Below, piece by piece: positions 11,800 through 23,124 of a stretch of DNA of 64,000 bases. A program made the translations under genes and the position numbers. The notes under the pieces were generated by a model. It saw only the letters and a program-made list of their open reading frames with translations. It did no database searches and was not told the origin of the DNA. Source of the DNA: Muscardinus avellanarius (Eukaryota > Chordata > Mammalia > Rodentia > Gliridae); the NCBI GenBank assembly GCA_963383645.1, contig OY726567.1:71446947-71510946 (forward strand). Reading direction: 5' to 3'. Numbering within the stretch: the stretch's first letter is position 1; each line of letters starts with the position of its first letter.

Positions 11800-12002
11800 T
11801 TTTGGGGAACTCGGGATTGAAGCCAGGGAGGTTCGACCTCTGAGCTACACGCTAGCTTGATTTTTTTATTCTTTATTTTGAAACAGGGTCTCAGTGAGTT
11901 GCAAAGGTCCTCACTAAATAGCTGAAGCTGTCCGCAAACTGTGATCCTCCTGTCTCAGCCTCTCAAACGCTGGGATTACAAGCGTGTGCCACCACACCTG
12001 GC
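11800..12002 (-). mobile_element. Dimeric B1-ID SINE
   Basis: Complete minus copy from the ID end (gattgaagccagggagg) to the B1 start (gccaccacacctggc). Confidence 0.85.
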
Positions 12003-12039
12003 TTCTCCAGCCTTTTTTACTTTCTTCTTTTTCTTTTCT

Positions 12040-12268
12040 TCTTCTCCTTCTCCTCCTCCTTCTTTATAGTACAGGGGAGCAAACCTAGGGATAGTCTACC
12101 TCTGAGCTACACTCCCATTCCTTTTTTAAAATTTTTATTTTTATTTTGAAATAGGATCTCACTAGGTTACTAAAAATCTAAGTTGCTGAGTCTGCCCTTG
12201 AACCTGCAGCCCTCCTGCCTCATCCTCCCAAGTACTGTGATTGCAGGCATGTGCCACAATGCTCAGCC
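12040..12268 (-). mobile_element. Dimeric B1-ID SINE
   Basis: Diverged minus copy with a CTT/CTC-rich tail at 12020-12065 and a B1 end gtgccacaatgctcagcc. Confidence 0.8.
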
Positions 12269-12329
12269 TGTGACTCCGTCTTCTTTTGCCACATCCCAAA
12301 CTAGCTCAATGGGGATGGCAATACGAACA

Positions 12330-12848
12330 AGAAGCCTTTTGGGGGAAAAAAAAAAAAATTAAAAGTGTGCTGCTACGCTGGGGTAAGCAAAGGTTTCTTA
12401 GGACACAGTACCAACCACAGAAGAAAAAGCTGATAAATTACACTTTGTCAAAATTAAAAACGTTGCTTATCAAAAGAAAACATTAAGAAAATGATTAGAA
12501 GACAAACAATCCAATTAAAAACTGGGCAAAGATTTAAGCAGACGTTTCACTGAAGAAGATATATGAATGGTTAATAAGCAATAAAAGTGTGCTCAACATC
12601 ATTAGTCAGTAGGGGAAGGCGAGCACAATAAGATACCACTTTGCACCCATTAGAACGGCTACAATCAAAAAGACAGATAGAGATGAATTGACGTAGGACG
12701 CGAAGCCTCGGGACCCTCCTTTGGGGAATGTAGAGATGGTGTGGCCACTTTGGGAAGCAATTAGGCAGTTTCTTAAAAAGATAAGCAAAATTTTAGCATA
12801 TAACTCAGAAATCCCACCACTCCCCAGGAGAAATGAAGGCTTCTCTCT

Positions 12849-12899
<51 letters not shown>

Positions 12900-13345
12900 G
12901 TGTCCAAATGTCCTCAGCAGCACCATCCAGAAGAACGGGAAGTCACAGCCACCCAAATGTGCACCAGTCAAGGGATGGAGAGATGGCAGGCCACCCATCC
13001 GCTCAGTGGATGCCATCGGCCGCACGAGGGCATGAGCACTGACCCGTGCTCTGCTACGGCTGAACTTTGAAGATACTCTGCTCAGCTAACGAAGCCAAAG
13101 CAAAGGCCCATACACTTCAAGACTCCACTCTTACGAAATGTCCAGAAAAGGCAAATCAATCAAGATGAGAGATTGGTGACTGCCGGGCGCTGTGAGTGGG
13201 ATCAGGGCCTGACTGCCAGCTGCCCAGTGGATGGAGTCCTTCTGGGCCATGAGATGTCCTAAAGTTAAGATCATAGGCTGGCTGCACGGCATTGCGGATT
13301 TACTAATATTGCACTATGCACCCAAGAGAGCGGAAAACTGAGAGG
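12330..13345 (+). mobile_element. L1 3' end (ORF2 end and 3' UTR)
   Basis: Reads as the last part of L1 ORF2 (cagacgtttcactgaagaag, atgaatggttaataagcaat, ataagataccactttgcacc) and continues into a 3' UTR-like region (cgaaatgtccagaaaaggc). A CA microsatellite interrupts it. Many stops; an old and inactive copy. Confidence 0.85.
12853..12897. repeat. (CA)n microsatellite
   Basis: About 22 perfect CA units inside the L1 copy, at the point where the L1 reading is interrupted. Confidence 0.97.
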
Positions 13346-13371
13346 TCAGGGTTTTTTTTTTTTTTCTCTTT

Positions 13372-13516
13372 CTTTTAATTACCCAGGCCTTTTTATTTTT
13401 TATTTTGAAACAGAGTCTTGCTAAGTCGCTGACTGAGGCTGGCCTTGAACTTGTGATCCTCCTTTCTCAGCCTCCCATATACTGGGATTACAGGCATGTG
13501 CCACCACATCTGGCCA
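13372..13516 (-). mobile_element. B1 half of a SINE
   Basis: Minus B1 half (ttttgaaacagagtcttgct through gccaccacatctggcc) without a clear ID half. Confidence 0.75.
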
Positions 13517-13544
13517 GCGTTCAGTTTTTATTTTTAATTAATTA

Positions 13545-13726
13545 ATTTGTTTATTTCTTGGTGGTACTGGGGTTCTTGGAAGCCCTTCTACCTCCGGGCC
13601 ACACTCCCATACCTATTTTATTTTGTTTTTGGAAACAGGGTCTCTTAAGCCAGCCCGGCTGGCTTCGAACCTCCGCGATCCTCCTGTCTCTGCGGGGATT
13701 ACGAGCGTGCGCCACCACGCCTGGCA
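13545..13726 (-). mobile_element. Altered-subfamily B1-ID SINE
   Basis: The right half reads ggtggtactggggttcttgg and agcccttctacctccgggcc instead of the usual ID B-box region. It carries the inverted repeat aagccagcccggctggctt. A short deletion removes the cctcccaag word in the B1 half. Confidence 0.85.
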
Positions 13727-14364
13727 GCATTCAGTTTTTAAACACGGTAACTCTATAATGCAGAAGTGACACCCAAAAGAATGTGTCATGCACAGTTGGA
13801 CAAACTTACTTCAGGATTCTATGTAAACTCTAGTCAGGACGGGCCCTATTACCCCAGGACGCCACTTCGACCCTCTGTCAGGACCGGGCCCATCACCTGA
13901 GAGCCCCAAGTTGGCCCTGAGCCAGGACTGGGCTCTGTCACCTCGGGGCAGCCATCTAGATTTCGCTTCCCTGTCCCCTGCTCTCCAAGTAGCTCAGCCT
14001 AGCACAGGAGCCCAGCTACTCCCAGCCAGCAGGCCTCTGGGGCGGCACGTCATGCTGGGAGGCCTGGGTGGCACCAACGATTCCCCAGCACAAGCACAGC
14101 CCCCGGGGACCCACCCTAGCCTCAGGATACCACACAGAAGCGAGCATTTGCTCACAGACTGTGAGAAAGGGCCAGGAAGGCTGGAGGGAGTTGTGGGAAA
14201 GTGGGGAGTGCCCCGAGAATGACCTGCACGATTGTAAGGGGAACCCTGGGGGCGGGGACGAAGCTGCCCCCTGGCCACAGAGGCCCTGGAGGGGAGCGGG
14301 AGGTGCCCAGGGGCACTGGATTTAGATCTTGCCCCTCTAGGCGGGAGCATTAGCTCACCTTTCA

Positions 14365-14440
14365 AGGTCTCCCTTTCCTTGCCTGTGAACTGGAGAATAA
14401 AAGTCCTCAGGGTAGCGCTGGGGTCTGTCGGGTGGCAAGT
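14365..14440 (+). mobile_element. MIR-like fragment
   Basis: The words ggtctccctttccttgcctg and gtgaactggagaataaaagt follow the sense MIR core. Weak. Confidence 0.4.
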
Positions 14441-15284
14441 GAAATGTTCACCCAAAGCTCCACACGGTGAACAACTGAGCGGCGCCCACTCACCACACAA
14501 GACACGTGCTGAACTCCCAAAACCAGCAAGAACCAGGCGGTGCGGCACCAAGGCCGGCCGAGGACTGCCACCTGTCACAGACATCCTTCTCACGTCTGTG
14601 GTCTGCCTGGCCCTCCAGGATGGAGAAGCCCACGGCCTCCTTCAGGGCAGAGGCAGGGGTCCCATGACCTTTGATCTCAGCAGTGTCTCAAAGAGCCAGT
14701 CATGTGACCAGGCGCCCACGCTCTTTGCTCCCAACAACCCTGGTCATGGTGGAAACCTTCCAATGTGCCGTCTCTGGTCTCCTGGGATGAGGCCACACCC
14801 AGGAACAGGAGCTGGGCAGAGAGGGCTGCGTGGGTCAACACGGGCTTCTAGGAGGGGGGGGTCACTGGTGGCATGGCGGCCACTTCCATGGTGGAACTCC
14901 TCCAGTTTTGGCTGCCCTGCCGTGGAGTACAGACAACTATGACACGGCCAGGGAAGATGCAGGCTTTTTCACATAGCTTTGTGGCAGCGCAGCACACAGG
15001 TGGGCCAGCCACACCCTCAGAGATAAGGACAGACAGGAGGGTGGTGACCCTGGGAGGTGCTTCTGGGCCATACCGCCAGCTGCCTCAGTTTACCTCTCTC
15101 TCCCCGCAAGGCAATCCCACAGACCTGAGCTGAAGGGCCGCCATCCCCTCTACGCCATGGGGAGCTCCCGGCGGTGCCTTTACTTCTCCAGCTGGCCTGG
15201 ACTCTCTGGCATCTGACAGCGGGAAGGTCCCCGGCTGCCGCCCTCCATCCTGGCCGGGGGTTCCAGGGCGAATGTTTGCACACT

Positions 15285-15362
15285 GTCAGGCACTAAAGAG
15301 CTCCCACTTCAATTAATGATTAAGTGAAATCGTACAGAAATCCCTAATTGGGTACTTGGCGT
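15285..15362. promoter_or_regulatory. AT-rich island, candidate conserved element
   Basis: Contains caattaatgattaagtg and ccctaattgggtacttg in GC-rich flanks. Homeodomain-type TAAT/ATTA cores are spaced within 40 bp. Confidence 0.28.
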
Positions 15363-16544
15363 GAGTCGCCCAGCGAAGTTTACACACATGCCAGGAAGGA
15401 GAGGAGAACGAGCCTCAGTGAGACAGCCTGCTTGCTCCCGCTGTGCGAGGGGTGGTTGCTCAATGGTCAGGGACCCCACGTGGGCCCCGGGAGCGGGCAG
15501 GCTCGGGCCTCTGCTGCAGGGATTCAGAACACCAAACAGAACATGGGGCTCAATCTCAAACACGCCCCAGAGCTAGGGAGGGTGGGAAGCCTCCGTTTAA
15601 GCGACACAGAACGGTGACCGTGGAGGGGCTCGGTGTCGAGGGGACAGGCATGTGGGGGTTGGCCTGAGGCTCACGAGGAGGCCTGGGGGGGCAGAGGCAG
15701 GGCTGCTCTTGCTCTGGAAGCGGAGCCAGAGGGATAGGAGCCTTCAGGTTCAACAGAGCCTGGAGACACGGTGACCCGGACGGAATCCACTCCAGAGGTG
15801 GCACACAGGCTGCCTGCCTCCCCTTGCAGACCAGTCCCTGCTCCTCTGACCCACCCTGCAGTCCTCCGCTCTGCATCCAGGGCTACTCGCAGGTTATGTG
15901 ACAGGGATGAGCCCAGATGCCCGTAGCACCTTGCCACTTGCTGGAGCTGTACCTCTGCCTGACCCAGCCCTGGCAGCAGTCCCTCCCCACCCTAGCTTTG
16001 CTGACTCCCGTGGGGGCTCTGGAACTGGTTCTGGACCCACCTCTCAGAACCGTTCCTTCAACCCCACATATCCTGGGGGCTGGCAGTCCAGGGTGCCTCT
16101 CTACGCTGGCCTGGGGACTCCAAGGTCTTGGCTGGGCTTAGATGCGGTAGTGCCTGTTTACAGGGGTGGGGTGGGAGGTAAAGCCGGCCAGAGAAGCAGA
16201 GGCAGAGCAGGAGCTGCCTGCTGCTGCCCTGCAGTGCAGCCTCCAAGGCTGGCGGCTAAATTCCCAGATTCCTTTGTGGCTCTAGTTGCGGCCCTGGCAG
16301 ACGGTTCTGCCCGTTGCCTCCATCACCTGATGGAGAATAACCTGTGAGCACCTGGCCGCCTCTGGTCATCTCACGCTCTCAAGAAGATGCCACATTGATA
16401 AAGGTAGTCCTCTCCCAGCAGCTCTTGGCAGTGGGGTGTGTCCCCACGCCCCAGGCCTGTGGTCTGGACTGACTCAGCCAGAATGACAGCCTGTTCCCAT
16501 CGCGCATGCTGGGGGCCCTGCACAAGCTCATCTGTCTCTCTGAC

Positions 16545-16665
16545 TCCTGAGCAGGTCTCAGCACTCACCGTGCACATCAGGGAGGAAAGCTGAGGCCCCA
16601 GAGGCAAGTGTCCCACCCAGGTCACTAGTGATTAAGCGGTGGGTGTCAGTTCAATCCACGCCCCT
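16545..16665 (-). mobile_element. MIR fragment
   Basis: Antisense MIR core: gctgaggccccagaggcaag and cccaggtcactagtgattaa, followed by tcaatccacgcccctggcc. Confidence 0.6.
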
Positions 16666-16999
16666 GGCCTCAGAACACCTGCTCAGCCTCAGTGGCTCCC
16701 AGGCCACGGTGCTAGAGGAAGACATTCCTTAGCTTGCAGGTTGCTTCTTAGTCTGCCCTGTTTCTTGACATAGGATCTGGGCTCCCACCACTGAGGCCAC
16801 ATCCGTAAGCCCATGTGCCTGGCCATTGTGTGTGGCTGGAAGAGGGCTCACTGAGGAGTCACTTGTGTTCCCTGCCCATGAGCCCAGCCAAGCTTGTCCC
16901 AAACAGGCTGCTGAGCAGGTCCAGGCATCCGAGCAGCCAGTGTGGGCACCATCATGGGACCACATAGTGCCTGGGCTCAAAAGTAAGGCATTATAATGT

Positions 17000-17130
17000 A
17001 CCAGGTATGGAGCTCAGCCTCATGTGAGAGCTGCGGAAACCAAGGTCAGGGACTGGAGACTGGTCCCAGGTCACACAGCGAGGCGAGTGTGGAGCTGGGC
17101 CCTCAGGCCTTCTGAAGCCAGGCCTTCTGA
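17000..17130 (-). mobile_element. MIR fragment with a short tandem duplication
   Basis: Antisense MIR words (ggtcccaggtcacacagcg, gtgtggagctgggcc) followed by two tandem copies of caggccttctgaag at about 17104-17133. Confidence 0.55.
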
Positions 17131-17170
17131 AGCACACGGCTCTCCCCTCCTCCTCCCTGCCCTACTCATC

Positions 17171-17397
17171 TTTTTTTTTTTTTTTTTTTTTTTTTTTGTA
17201 CTAGGGATCGAACCTACTGGCATTCTACTTCTGAGCTATAACCTCAGCCCCTTTTTTTTTTTTTTTAATTTTGAAACAGGGTCTCACTAGCTTATTGCGG
17301 GTCCTGCTACGTTGCTGACGGGCCGTGAACCTGCAATCTTCTTTGTTTCAGCCTCCCAAGTATAGGGGTTATAGGCAGATACCACTGTGCCTGGCTT
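17171..17397 (-). mobile_element. Dimeric B1-ID SINE
   Basis: Complete minus copy with a T27 tract (its tail) at 17171-17197 and a second T-run as the linker. Confidence 0.85.
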
Positions 17398-17457
17398 AAA
17401 GTCATCATTTCTGAAAATACACAGATAAATGAAATACCTTCCCTCCAATCTGAGAAT

Positions 17458-17552
17458 AGAAGCTGTTATGTGTAAGTGGTAAAGTGCTTGCCTTGCATGC
17501 ACAAGACCCTGAGTTCAATTCCTAGAACTAAAAAAGAAGAAGAAAAAAAAAA
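17458..17552 (+). mobile_element. ID element with a full tRNA-like region
   Basis: Reads gtaagtggtaaagtgcttgc and cttgcatgcacaagaccctg, ending gttcaattcctagaac with an A-rich tail. It keeps the tRNA-like middle that the dimeric SINEs' right half has lost. Confidence 0.65.
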
Positions 17553-17721
17553 GAGCTTAATAAGCACAAGACAGACACATCATTGAGCCTGTGGGCAAAG
17601 AAGGACCATCTGATAAATGGCACCAGGGCAACTGTTTACTGATATGGACAAAGATAAATTTAGAAGATGATCTTACACCACATATCAGTGTAAGAAGATT
17701 AAATCTTTAAATATAAAAACA
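17553..17721 (+). mobile_element. L1 ORF2 fragment
   Basis: Matches the L1 ORF2 region around ctgataaatggcaccagggc and gacaaagataaatttagaag. Further scraps of the same copy probably lie between SINEs up to 19460 (18440-18530, 18745-18845, 19135-19235). Confidence 0.6.
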
Positions 17722-18140
17722 GGGCACAGTGGTGTACACCTATAATCCCAATAACTTTATTTTATTATTATTATTTTTTGGTGGTACTGGGGTTCCTGAA
17801 AGCCCTTCTACCTCCGGGCTACACTTCCAGACTTATTTTTTACATTTTTATTTGGAAACAGGGTCTCCTAAGCCAGCGCGCGCGGCTGGCTTCGAACCTG
17901 CGCGATCCTCCTGTCTCTGCCTCCCAAGCGCGGGGATTACAAGCGTGTGCCACCACGCCCGGCTAATCATCCCAATAACTTTAAAGCTGAGACAGGAGAA
18001 TCACAGGTTCCAAGTCAGCCACAGAAATTTAGTCAGACCCTCAGCAAATTAGTGAGATCCTGTTTCAAAACAAAGAATAAAACTGGGCTGAGCGTGTAGC
18101 TCAGATGTAGAATACCCCTGGATTCAATCCCTATTACCAC
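17722..18140. mobile_element. Plus SINE interrupted by a minus SINE
   Basis: The plus copy (17722-17751 and 17970-18140) is split by a minus altered-subfamily copy (about 17762-17964). The target duplication is cccaataacttta. The inserted copy has an inverted repeat with a GC-only loop (17870-17892). Confidence 0.85.
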
Positions 18141-18227
18141 AAAATACATCAATAAAACAACCTTTCAATATAAAAAATAAGCCCCCAAACCCCAGAAGAA
18201 AAGTTATTTACCAAATTACTAAAGAAC

Positions 18228-18229
18228 TT

Positions 18230-18280
<51 letters not shown>
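18228..18280. repeat. (CTTT)n microsatellite
   Basis: CT units, then about ten CTTT units, at the tail of a minus-strand SINE. Confidence 0.95.
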
Positions 18281-18437
18281 GGTATTGGGCATGGAATCCA
18301 GGGGCATTCTACCTCCGAGTACACTCCCAGTCCTATTTTACATTCTTTTATTTTTGGAGGAGGGTCTCACTGAGTTGCGGAGGTCCTCACTAAGTAGCTG
18401 AAGCTGGTATACAAGTGTGTGCCACCTCGCCCAGCAC
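18281..18437 (-). mobile_element. Dimeric B1-ID SINE with internal deletion
   Basis: The ID half and linker are present. About 50 bp of the B1 half is missing: gaagctgg runs directly into tatacaagtgtgtgcc. Confidence 0.8.
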
Positions 18438-18532
18438 TAAAGAACTTTCTAAGCTTAAAAGTAACAAAACTAATAGGTAGAGCCAAAAATTGTTTAAAAC
18501 TGTCTGTACAAAATAATCATTTAAGAAACCAG

Positions 18533-18740
18533 CCGAGCATGGTCGTGCATGCTTGTAATCCAGCATTCGGGAGGCTGGGACAGGAGGATCGTGGTTCGAG
18601 GACAGCCTCGGCTACGTGATGAGGCCCTCTGCAACTTAGTGAAACCCTATTTCAAAATAAAGAATAAAGAAATTGGGCCGGGGGTGTAGCTGGAAGATAG
18701 AATGCCCCTGGGTTCCACCCAACAAAACAACAAAAAACCC
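18533..18740 (+). mobile_element. Dimeric B1-ID SINE
   Basis: Complete plus copy, common subfamily. The ID end is shortened to gggttccacccaac. Confidence 0.85.
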
Positions 18741-18845
18741 TCTAAAGTTGGGTTTCTATGTAAACAATATAAAAGGAGATAAAGACACAGTGGTCATAAT
18801 GAGATCATTCTTCATCTTTTTGATATAATCTAGAAAAGAATTATA

Positions 18846-18942
18846 CTGTCCAGTCTGGTCTTGAACTCTTGGGCTCAAGTGATCCTCCATCTTAGCCGTC
18901 CAAGTAGCTGGGGCTATCGGTGCACGCCACTGTACCCAGTGA
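18846..18942 (-). mobile_element. Old monomeric 7SL-derived SINE
   Basis: Reads gtctggtcttgaactcttgg and gctcaagtgatcctcc. This is closer to an ancestral B1/7SL monomer than to the B1 half of the dimers. Confidence 0.6.
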
Positions 18943-18947
18943 TGAGA

Positions 18948-19122
18948 TTTTTTTTTTGTTTTTGTGGTCCTGGGGATTAAACCCAGGGGTATTCAACTAT
19001 TTTCACTTTTAATTTTGTAACAGGGTATCACTAAGTCATCATGTGATAGCCTGGAACGTGTGGCCCTCCTTTCTCAGCCTCCTAAGTACTAGGATTATAG
19101 GCGGGTATCACTGTCTGGTACT
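18948..19122 (-). mobile_element. Dimeric B1-ID SINE, diverged
   Basis: ID half (cctggggattaaacccagg) present but shortened before the linker. The B1 half ends at ggcgggtatcactgtctgg. Confidence 0.7.
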
Positions 19123-19238
19123 ATGAGACAATTTCAACAAGAAGAGGTAAAAAAAAAAAAAAGTGTTCCTTATGAGTAACCAAAGAAATGCACATTCAAA
19201 TGAGATATTTTAATTTAGAATTTAAAAGAATTTAGAAA

Positions 19239-19405
19239 GCTGAGCATGGCAGGTTATAGGTTTGACAGGAGGGTCACAGGTTCAAGATCAGCCTCAGCAA
19301 CTTAGCAAGACCCTGTTTCAAAATAAAAAACAGAATAGGGCTGGGGATGTACCTCAGAGGTAGAATGTCCCTGGGTCAATCTCCAGTGCCACACAACCAC
19401 ACCCA
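19239..19405 (+). mobile_element. Dimeric B1-ID SINE, shortened
   Basis: The B1 start is deleted internally (agctgagcatggcaggttat). Linker and ID half are intact. Confidence 0.75.
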
Positions 19406-20107
19406 CAAAAAAACTGTGCAGAAAAACGACACTTTTGGTGAACGTCTCTGTAAGGACTAACACAGGCACAGATTTGTGTTAACGGGCCAAATCAAGATTT
19501 GGAACAGGTTCACCGCCCTGAAGAACAATTCCCCATCCCAGCTCCATGGCATGCCTCGGCCCCATGGCGACTAGAGCCACTGACTCCGTAGCGCACGCCT
19601 GTCTTGCAGCACGCCATCCCAGCTGCCACCCTGCATGGCTGGGTGTCAGCAGTCTGTGTGCCTGCTGGGCGAGACCCTGCCTGCAATGTGCGCTGGTGTG
19701 CATTTTCTCACAGCGGGGCTTCCGTGGGTGACGACGCTGTGGAGACGCGGGGTTCCAGTTCTGAGAAAGATGAAGATCGCAAATCCAACCTCATCTTCTG
19801 CATGAACCCTGGGGAGACCAGTGACAGCCGGCTGCAGGCTGCAGAGGAAGAGGCTGAGGCCTGCTGAGGTGCAGTGTTGCCAGGCTGGGTCCAGCTGCTC
19901 CCATCTGCACAGGACCTGCGGCTCGGCTCGGGCAGAGCTGGCATCTGCTGAGTACAGCCTTCTAACCTGGAGCACAGCAGGGCCCTTGGTCCATTTACAC
20001 CTCTGGTCTCCAGCCGCGGCATTTTGTAGCTGTCAGCACAGCGCTGTTAGATTTGTACCTATGTATTCCATTTGGAGGGCAGCGAACAGAAATGGTGCTG
20101 GGACTTT
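19406..20107. other. Unique intron segment
   Basis: About 700 bp of GC-rich sequence with open frames of up to 109 codons on both strands. None is recognisable, and no splice-bounded exon was found. Confidence 0.5.
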
Positions 20108-20300
20108 AGTTTGGTGGTTTGGCACTGGGGATTGAACCCAGGGGCCTTCTACCTCTGAGCTACAACCTCAGCCCTTTTTATTTTTTGTTTTGAAACAGGG
20201 TCTTGCTAAGTTGCTGAGGCTGGCCTCGAACCTGCCATCTTTCTGTCCTGGCCTCCCAAGTACTGGGGTCACAGACATGTGTCATGGCACCCACTCGGCT
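20108..20300 (-). mobile_element. Dimeric B1-ID SINE
   Basis: Minus copy, ID end gcactggggattgaaccc. The B1 end is diverged (gtcatggcacccactcggc). Confidence 0.85.
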
Positions 20301-20459
20301 TGCTTTTGACCCAGGGAAGGCTTTCTCTGTTTTGCACCATCAGTTAAAGGTAGATCCGAGTCTCTCATCTCTTCCTGGTTTGCTGAGTGTCACAAATGAG
20401 TGCTGGATTTTGATAAATGCTTTCATGTGATTTTTTCTTTTTTAGATTATATCAGCTGA

Positions 20460-20634
20460 CCTGGGTACAGTGACCCATACCCGTCATCTCAGTATTTGGG
20501 AGGCTGAGATGCAAGGATCATAGGTTCTAAGTCAGTCTCAGCAAATTAGTGGTACCCTGTTTAAAAATAAAATATAAAAAGGGCTGAAGGTCAGAGATAA
20601 AATGCCCCTGGGTTCAATCCCCAATACTAGCCCC
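20460..20634 (+). mobile_element. Dimeric B1-ID SINE
   Basis: Diverged plus copy inside the L1 fragment (gtacagtgacccatacccg through tcaatccccaatac). Confidence 0.75.
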
Positions 20635-20805
20635 TCAGAAAAAAATCAACTGATGCTTAACACTAAACCAGCCTTGGGTTCCTGGAATAAATAAGTACGT
20701 TATGTGGTTTTGGTTTTCTTTTTTAGTCTGATCATCTGCTTTAGAATTAGGTGAGCAGCTGCTTCTTAAAGCGTATTGGGAAGGCTCCTTCTCTTATTTT
20801 CTTAT

Positions 20806-21012
20806 TTATTTATTTGGTACTGGGGATTGAACCCAGGGCATTCTACCTCAGAAAACTACACCTCCAGTCCTATTTTATTTTTTATTTTGAAACAAGGTAC
20901 TGCTAATTTGTTGAGGGCCTCACCAATGAGTTGCTGAGGCTGGCTTCAAACTTGCAATCCTTCTGTCTCAGCCACTCAAGTACTGAGATAACAGGCATGC
21001 ATATACCCACAT
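20806..21012 (-). mobile_element. Dimeric B1-ID SINE
   Basis: Minus copy with an ATTT-rich tail inside the L1 fragment. The B1 end is diverged (caggcatgcatatacccac). Confidence 0.8.
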
Positions 21013-21097
21013 CTTATTTTCTTAGAGTTGTGCAGGATTGCTGTTCCTAAGCTGTTTAATAGAATTCACAGGGCCATCCGGGCCTAAAGACTTTTTC

Positions 21098-21320
21098 TTG
21101 CAAGCTTTTTTTTTTTTTTTTTTTTTTTGCGGTACTGGGGTTCCTGGAAGCCCTTCTATCTCCGGGCTACACTCCCAGACCTATTTTATATTTTTTATTT
21201 GGAAACAGGGTCTCTTAAGCCAGCGAGGCTGGCTCCGAACCAGCGCGATCCTCCTGTCTCCGCCTCCCAAGCGCGGGGATTACAAGCGTGCGCCACCACG
21301 CCCGGCTCTTGCAAGCTTTT
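21098..21320 (-). mobile_element. Altered-subfamily SINE with clear target duplication
   Basis: Insert flanked by direct repeats cttgcaagctttt (about 21098-21111 and 21307-21320). It keeps the aagccagcgaggctggct inverted repeat and the ttcctggaagcccttct right half. Probably one of the younger insertions here. Confidence 0.92.
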
Positions 21321-21410
21321 TGATCACGGGTTCAGTCTAGTCCTGCGGTCATGCTGAGCCAAAGAGTTTGCTGCTGCCAGCTGTCTGTCTCTGGCTCACC
21401 AGGCCTGGAC

Positions 21411-22226
21411 ATGGAGGTACCAAAGCTTGGAAAAAGTGGGGTGCAGACAGGAATCAAGGGCAGCTCTCACTTTCAGGCCTGAGACGCAACATGGAGGAAT
21501 TCAGTCGTGTTTCTTCTTTCTTTGCCAGTATCCTAGCAATCCGGAGGTACTGCTGGACAGACGCCTGGAGCCCCTACAAAGAGTGGGGGCGAATCCCGCT
21601 GGTTTCCTTTCTCCACTCTATGGCTGGCGCTGACCATGAGCACTGCCACAGACAGTGGGCCACACACACAGCAGGGCAAGCAGAGGTCTGAGAAGGGAGC
21701 TACTGGGTTGTGCAGGAGCAGCAGCGATGAGGCCAGGGGACTTCCCTCAGCTGGGCACGCCAAGGGCTCTGCAAGTGGACACTGGGCGAGCTCACTTCCC
21801 AGGACCCAAACTGGCCCACCCAGAGCCCAGTAATGGAAATCGGGAGAAGTACGGCCTGGGCTGGCCACCATCACCAGCAGCAACCAGTGCTCTGCCTAGA
21901 GCTTAAAATGACCGCGAATAGTGTAGCATGGCATTCAAAATGCTCAGAATACAACCCAGGGTTAAGCTGCATGTGTGGGTCCAAGAAAATACAGATGCAC
22001 TAAGAAAAACATGACGACCAAGTAAGATTCACAGATGTTCCAGAAGTCAGTGACAGAAAACACACTTCACTTTTCATGGCCCACTGACAAGTACCACTAG
22101 TACAAGTACACCAGGTCTCTGTCAAGGTCTCTGCTCTGTAGCCATCATACACTTACAATGACATATATGAGGCCAACCAGATTTGATTACACAGGGCACA
22201 TATTTCTGATTCTCCCCACCCCCACC
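21411..22226. other. Unique intron segment
   Basis: About 800 bp between SINEs. I see no recognised gene or repeat; open frames are short and overlapping. Confidence 0.5.
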
Positions 22227-22402
22227 CCGTACTGGGGATTGAACCTAGGGATGCTCTATCACTGAGCTACACCCCCAGCCCCTTTTTAGGTTTTGAAACA
22301 GGGTCTCACTAAGTTTTCCCAGGCTTGCCTTGAACTTGCGATCCTCCTGCGTTAGCCTCCAGAGTCACTGGGATTAAAGGCATGTGCCACTGTGCCGGGC
22401 AC
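22227..22402 (-). mobile_element. Dimeric B1-ID SINE
   Basis: Minus copy with a complete ID end (gtactggggattgaacctag). Part of the B1 half is lost. Confidence 0.85.
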
Positions 22403-22451
22403 ATCTTTCCCATACTTGACTTTGGACTTAGAAATAACGCTGTACAATCGA

Positions 22452-22735
22452 CTTAGTGAGATCCTGTTTTGAGATTTTAAAAAATCAAAAAGGGAGCTGG
22501 GCGTGGTGATGCATGCTTGTAACTGCTGTACTTGGGAGGTCGAGACAGGAGTATCGCAGGTTTGCAGCCAGCCTCAACTACTTAGTGAGGCCCTTCACAA
22601 CTTACTGAGACCCTGTTTCATTCCCAGTACCGCAAAAAAAAAAAAAAATAAAAAATAAATAAATAAATAAATAAAAAATAAATAATTGAAAAGGGATGGG
22701 GATGTACCTTGGAGACAGAATGCCCCTGGGTTCCA
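22452..22735 (+). mobile_element. Two nested plus SINE copies
   Basis: An older copy (22452-22495, then 22680-22735) is interrupted in its linker by a second one (22496-22625). The second lacks an ID half: the B1 end joins ttcccagtaccgc directly, followed by an AAATAAAT tail. Confidence 0.7.
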
Positions 22736-22900
22736 TGAAAAAGAACAAAGAGAAAGAGAAGAAAAAATATCACTGTATGGTCAGTGTCTGGAAATCTCTG
22801 CCTGTCATATGGAGGTAAATTGTAAATTGCTGGTGACTACGATTTACTCATCAGAAACCAGGGAGACCAGAAGACAAGCAGAAAGTATTGATTTTTTTTC

Positions 22901-23124
22901 CTTTTTTTTTTTTTTTTTTTTTGCGGTATTGAGGATGAAACCCAGGGGCATTCTATCCCCGACCTACACCCCCAGCCCTATTTTTTTTTTATTCTTTATT
23001 TTGAAACAGGGTCTCACTGAGTTGGAGAGGCCTTACTAAGTAGCCAAGGCTGGCTACGAACCGTGATCCTCCTGTCTCAGCCTCCTGAATTCTGGGATTA
23101 TAAGCGTGTGCCTCCATGCCTGGT
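22901..23124 (-). mobile_element. Dimeric B1-ID SINE
   Basis: Complete minus copy with a T22 tail (from about 22901) and the duplicated gttggagaggccttactaag segment of the common subfamily. Confidence 0.88.

Larger units (their letters stand above)
13727..17170. other. Long SINE-free intron block
   Basis: About 3.4 kb without dimeric SINEs, GC-rich. It holds three MIR fragments and an AT-rich island (listed separately). Open frames of up to 199 codons have no recognised homology. Confidence 0.6.
20310..21410 (-). mobile_element. L1 ORF2 fragments, broken by SINEs
   Basis: Three collinear antisense L1 pieces (20330-20460, 20635-20805, 21013-21100) cover the reverse-transcriptase region, with words such as gtgctggattttgataaatg, gccttgggttcctggaataa and aatagaattcacagggcca. 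Three SINEs interrupt them. Sequence up to about 21410 may be its continuation. Inactive. Confidence 0.7.

Noticed and set aside
13994..14593. A 199-codon minus frame
   Set aside because: No homology, with overlapping frames on the plus strand in the same GC-rich DNA.
17458..17552. A tRNA gene
   Set aside because: tRNA-like ID SINE with an A-rich tail and no cloverleaf-complete sequence.
19604..19867. Possible processed pseudogene (frame ending in acidic residues)
   Set aside because: The peptide is not recognised on either strand, and no polyA tail or target duplication was seen.
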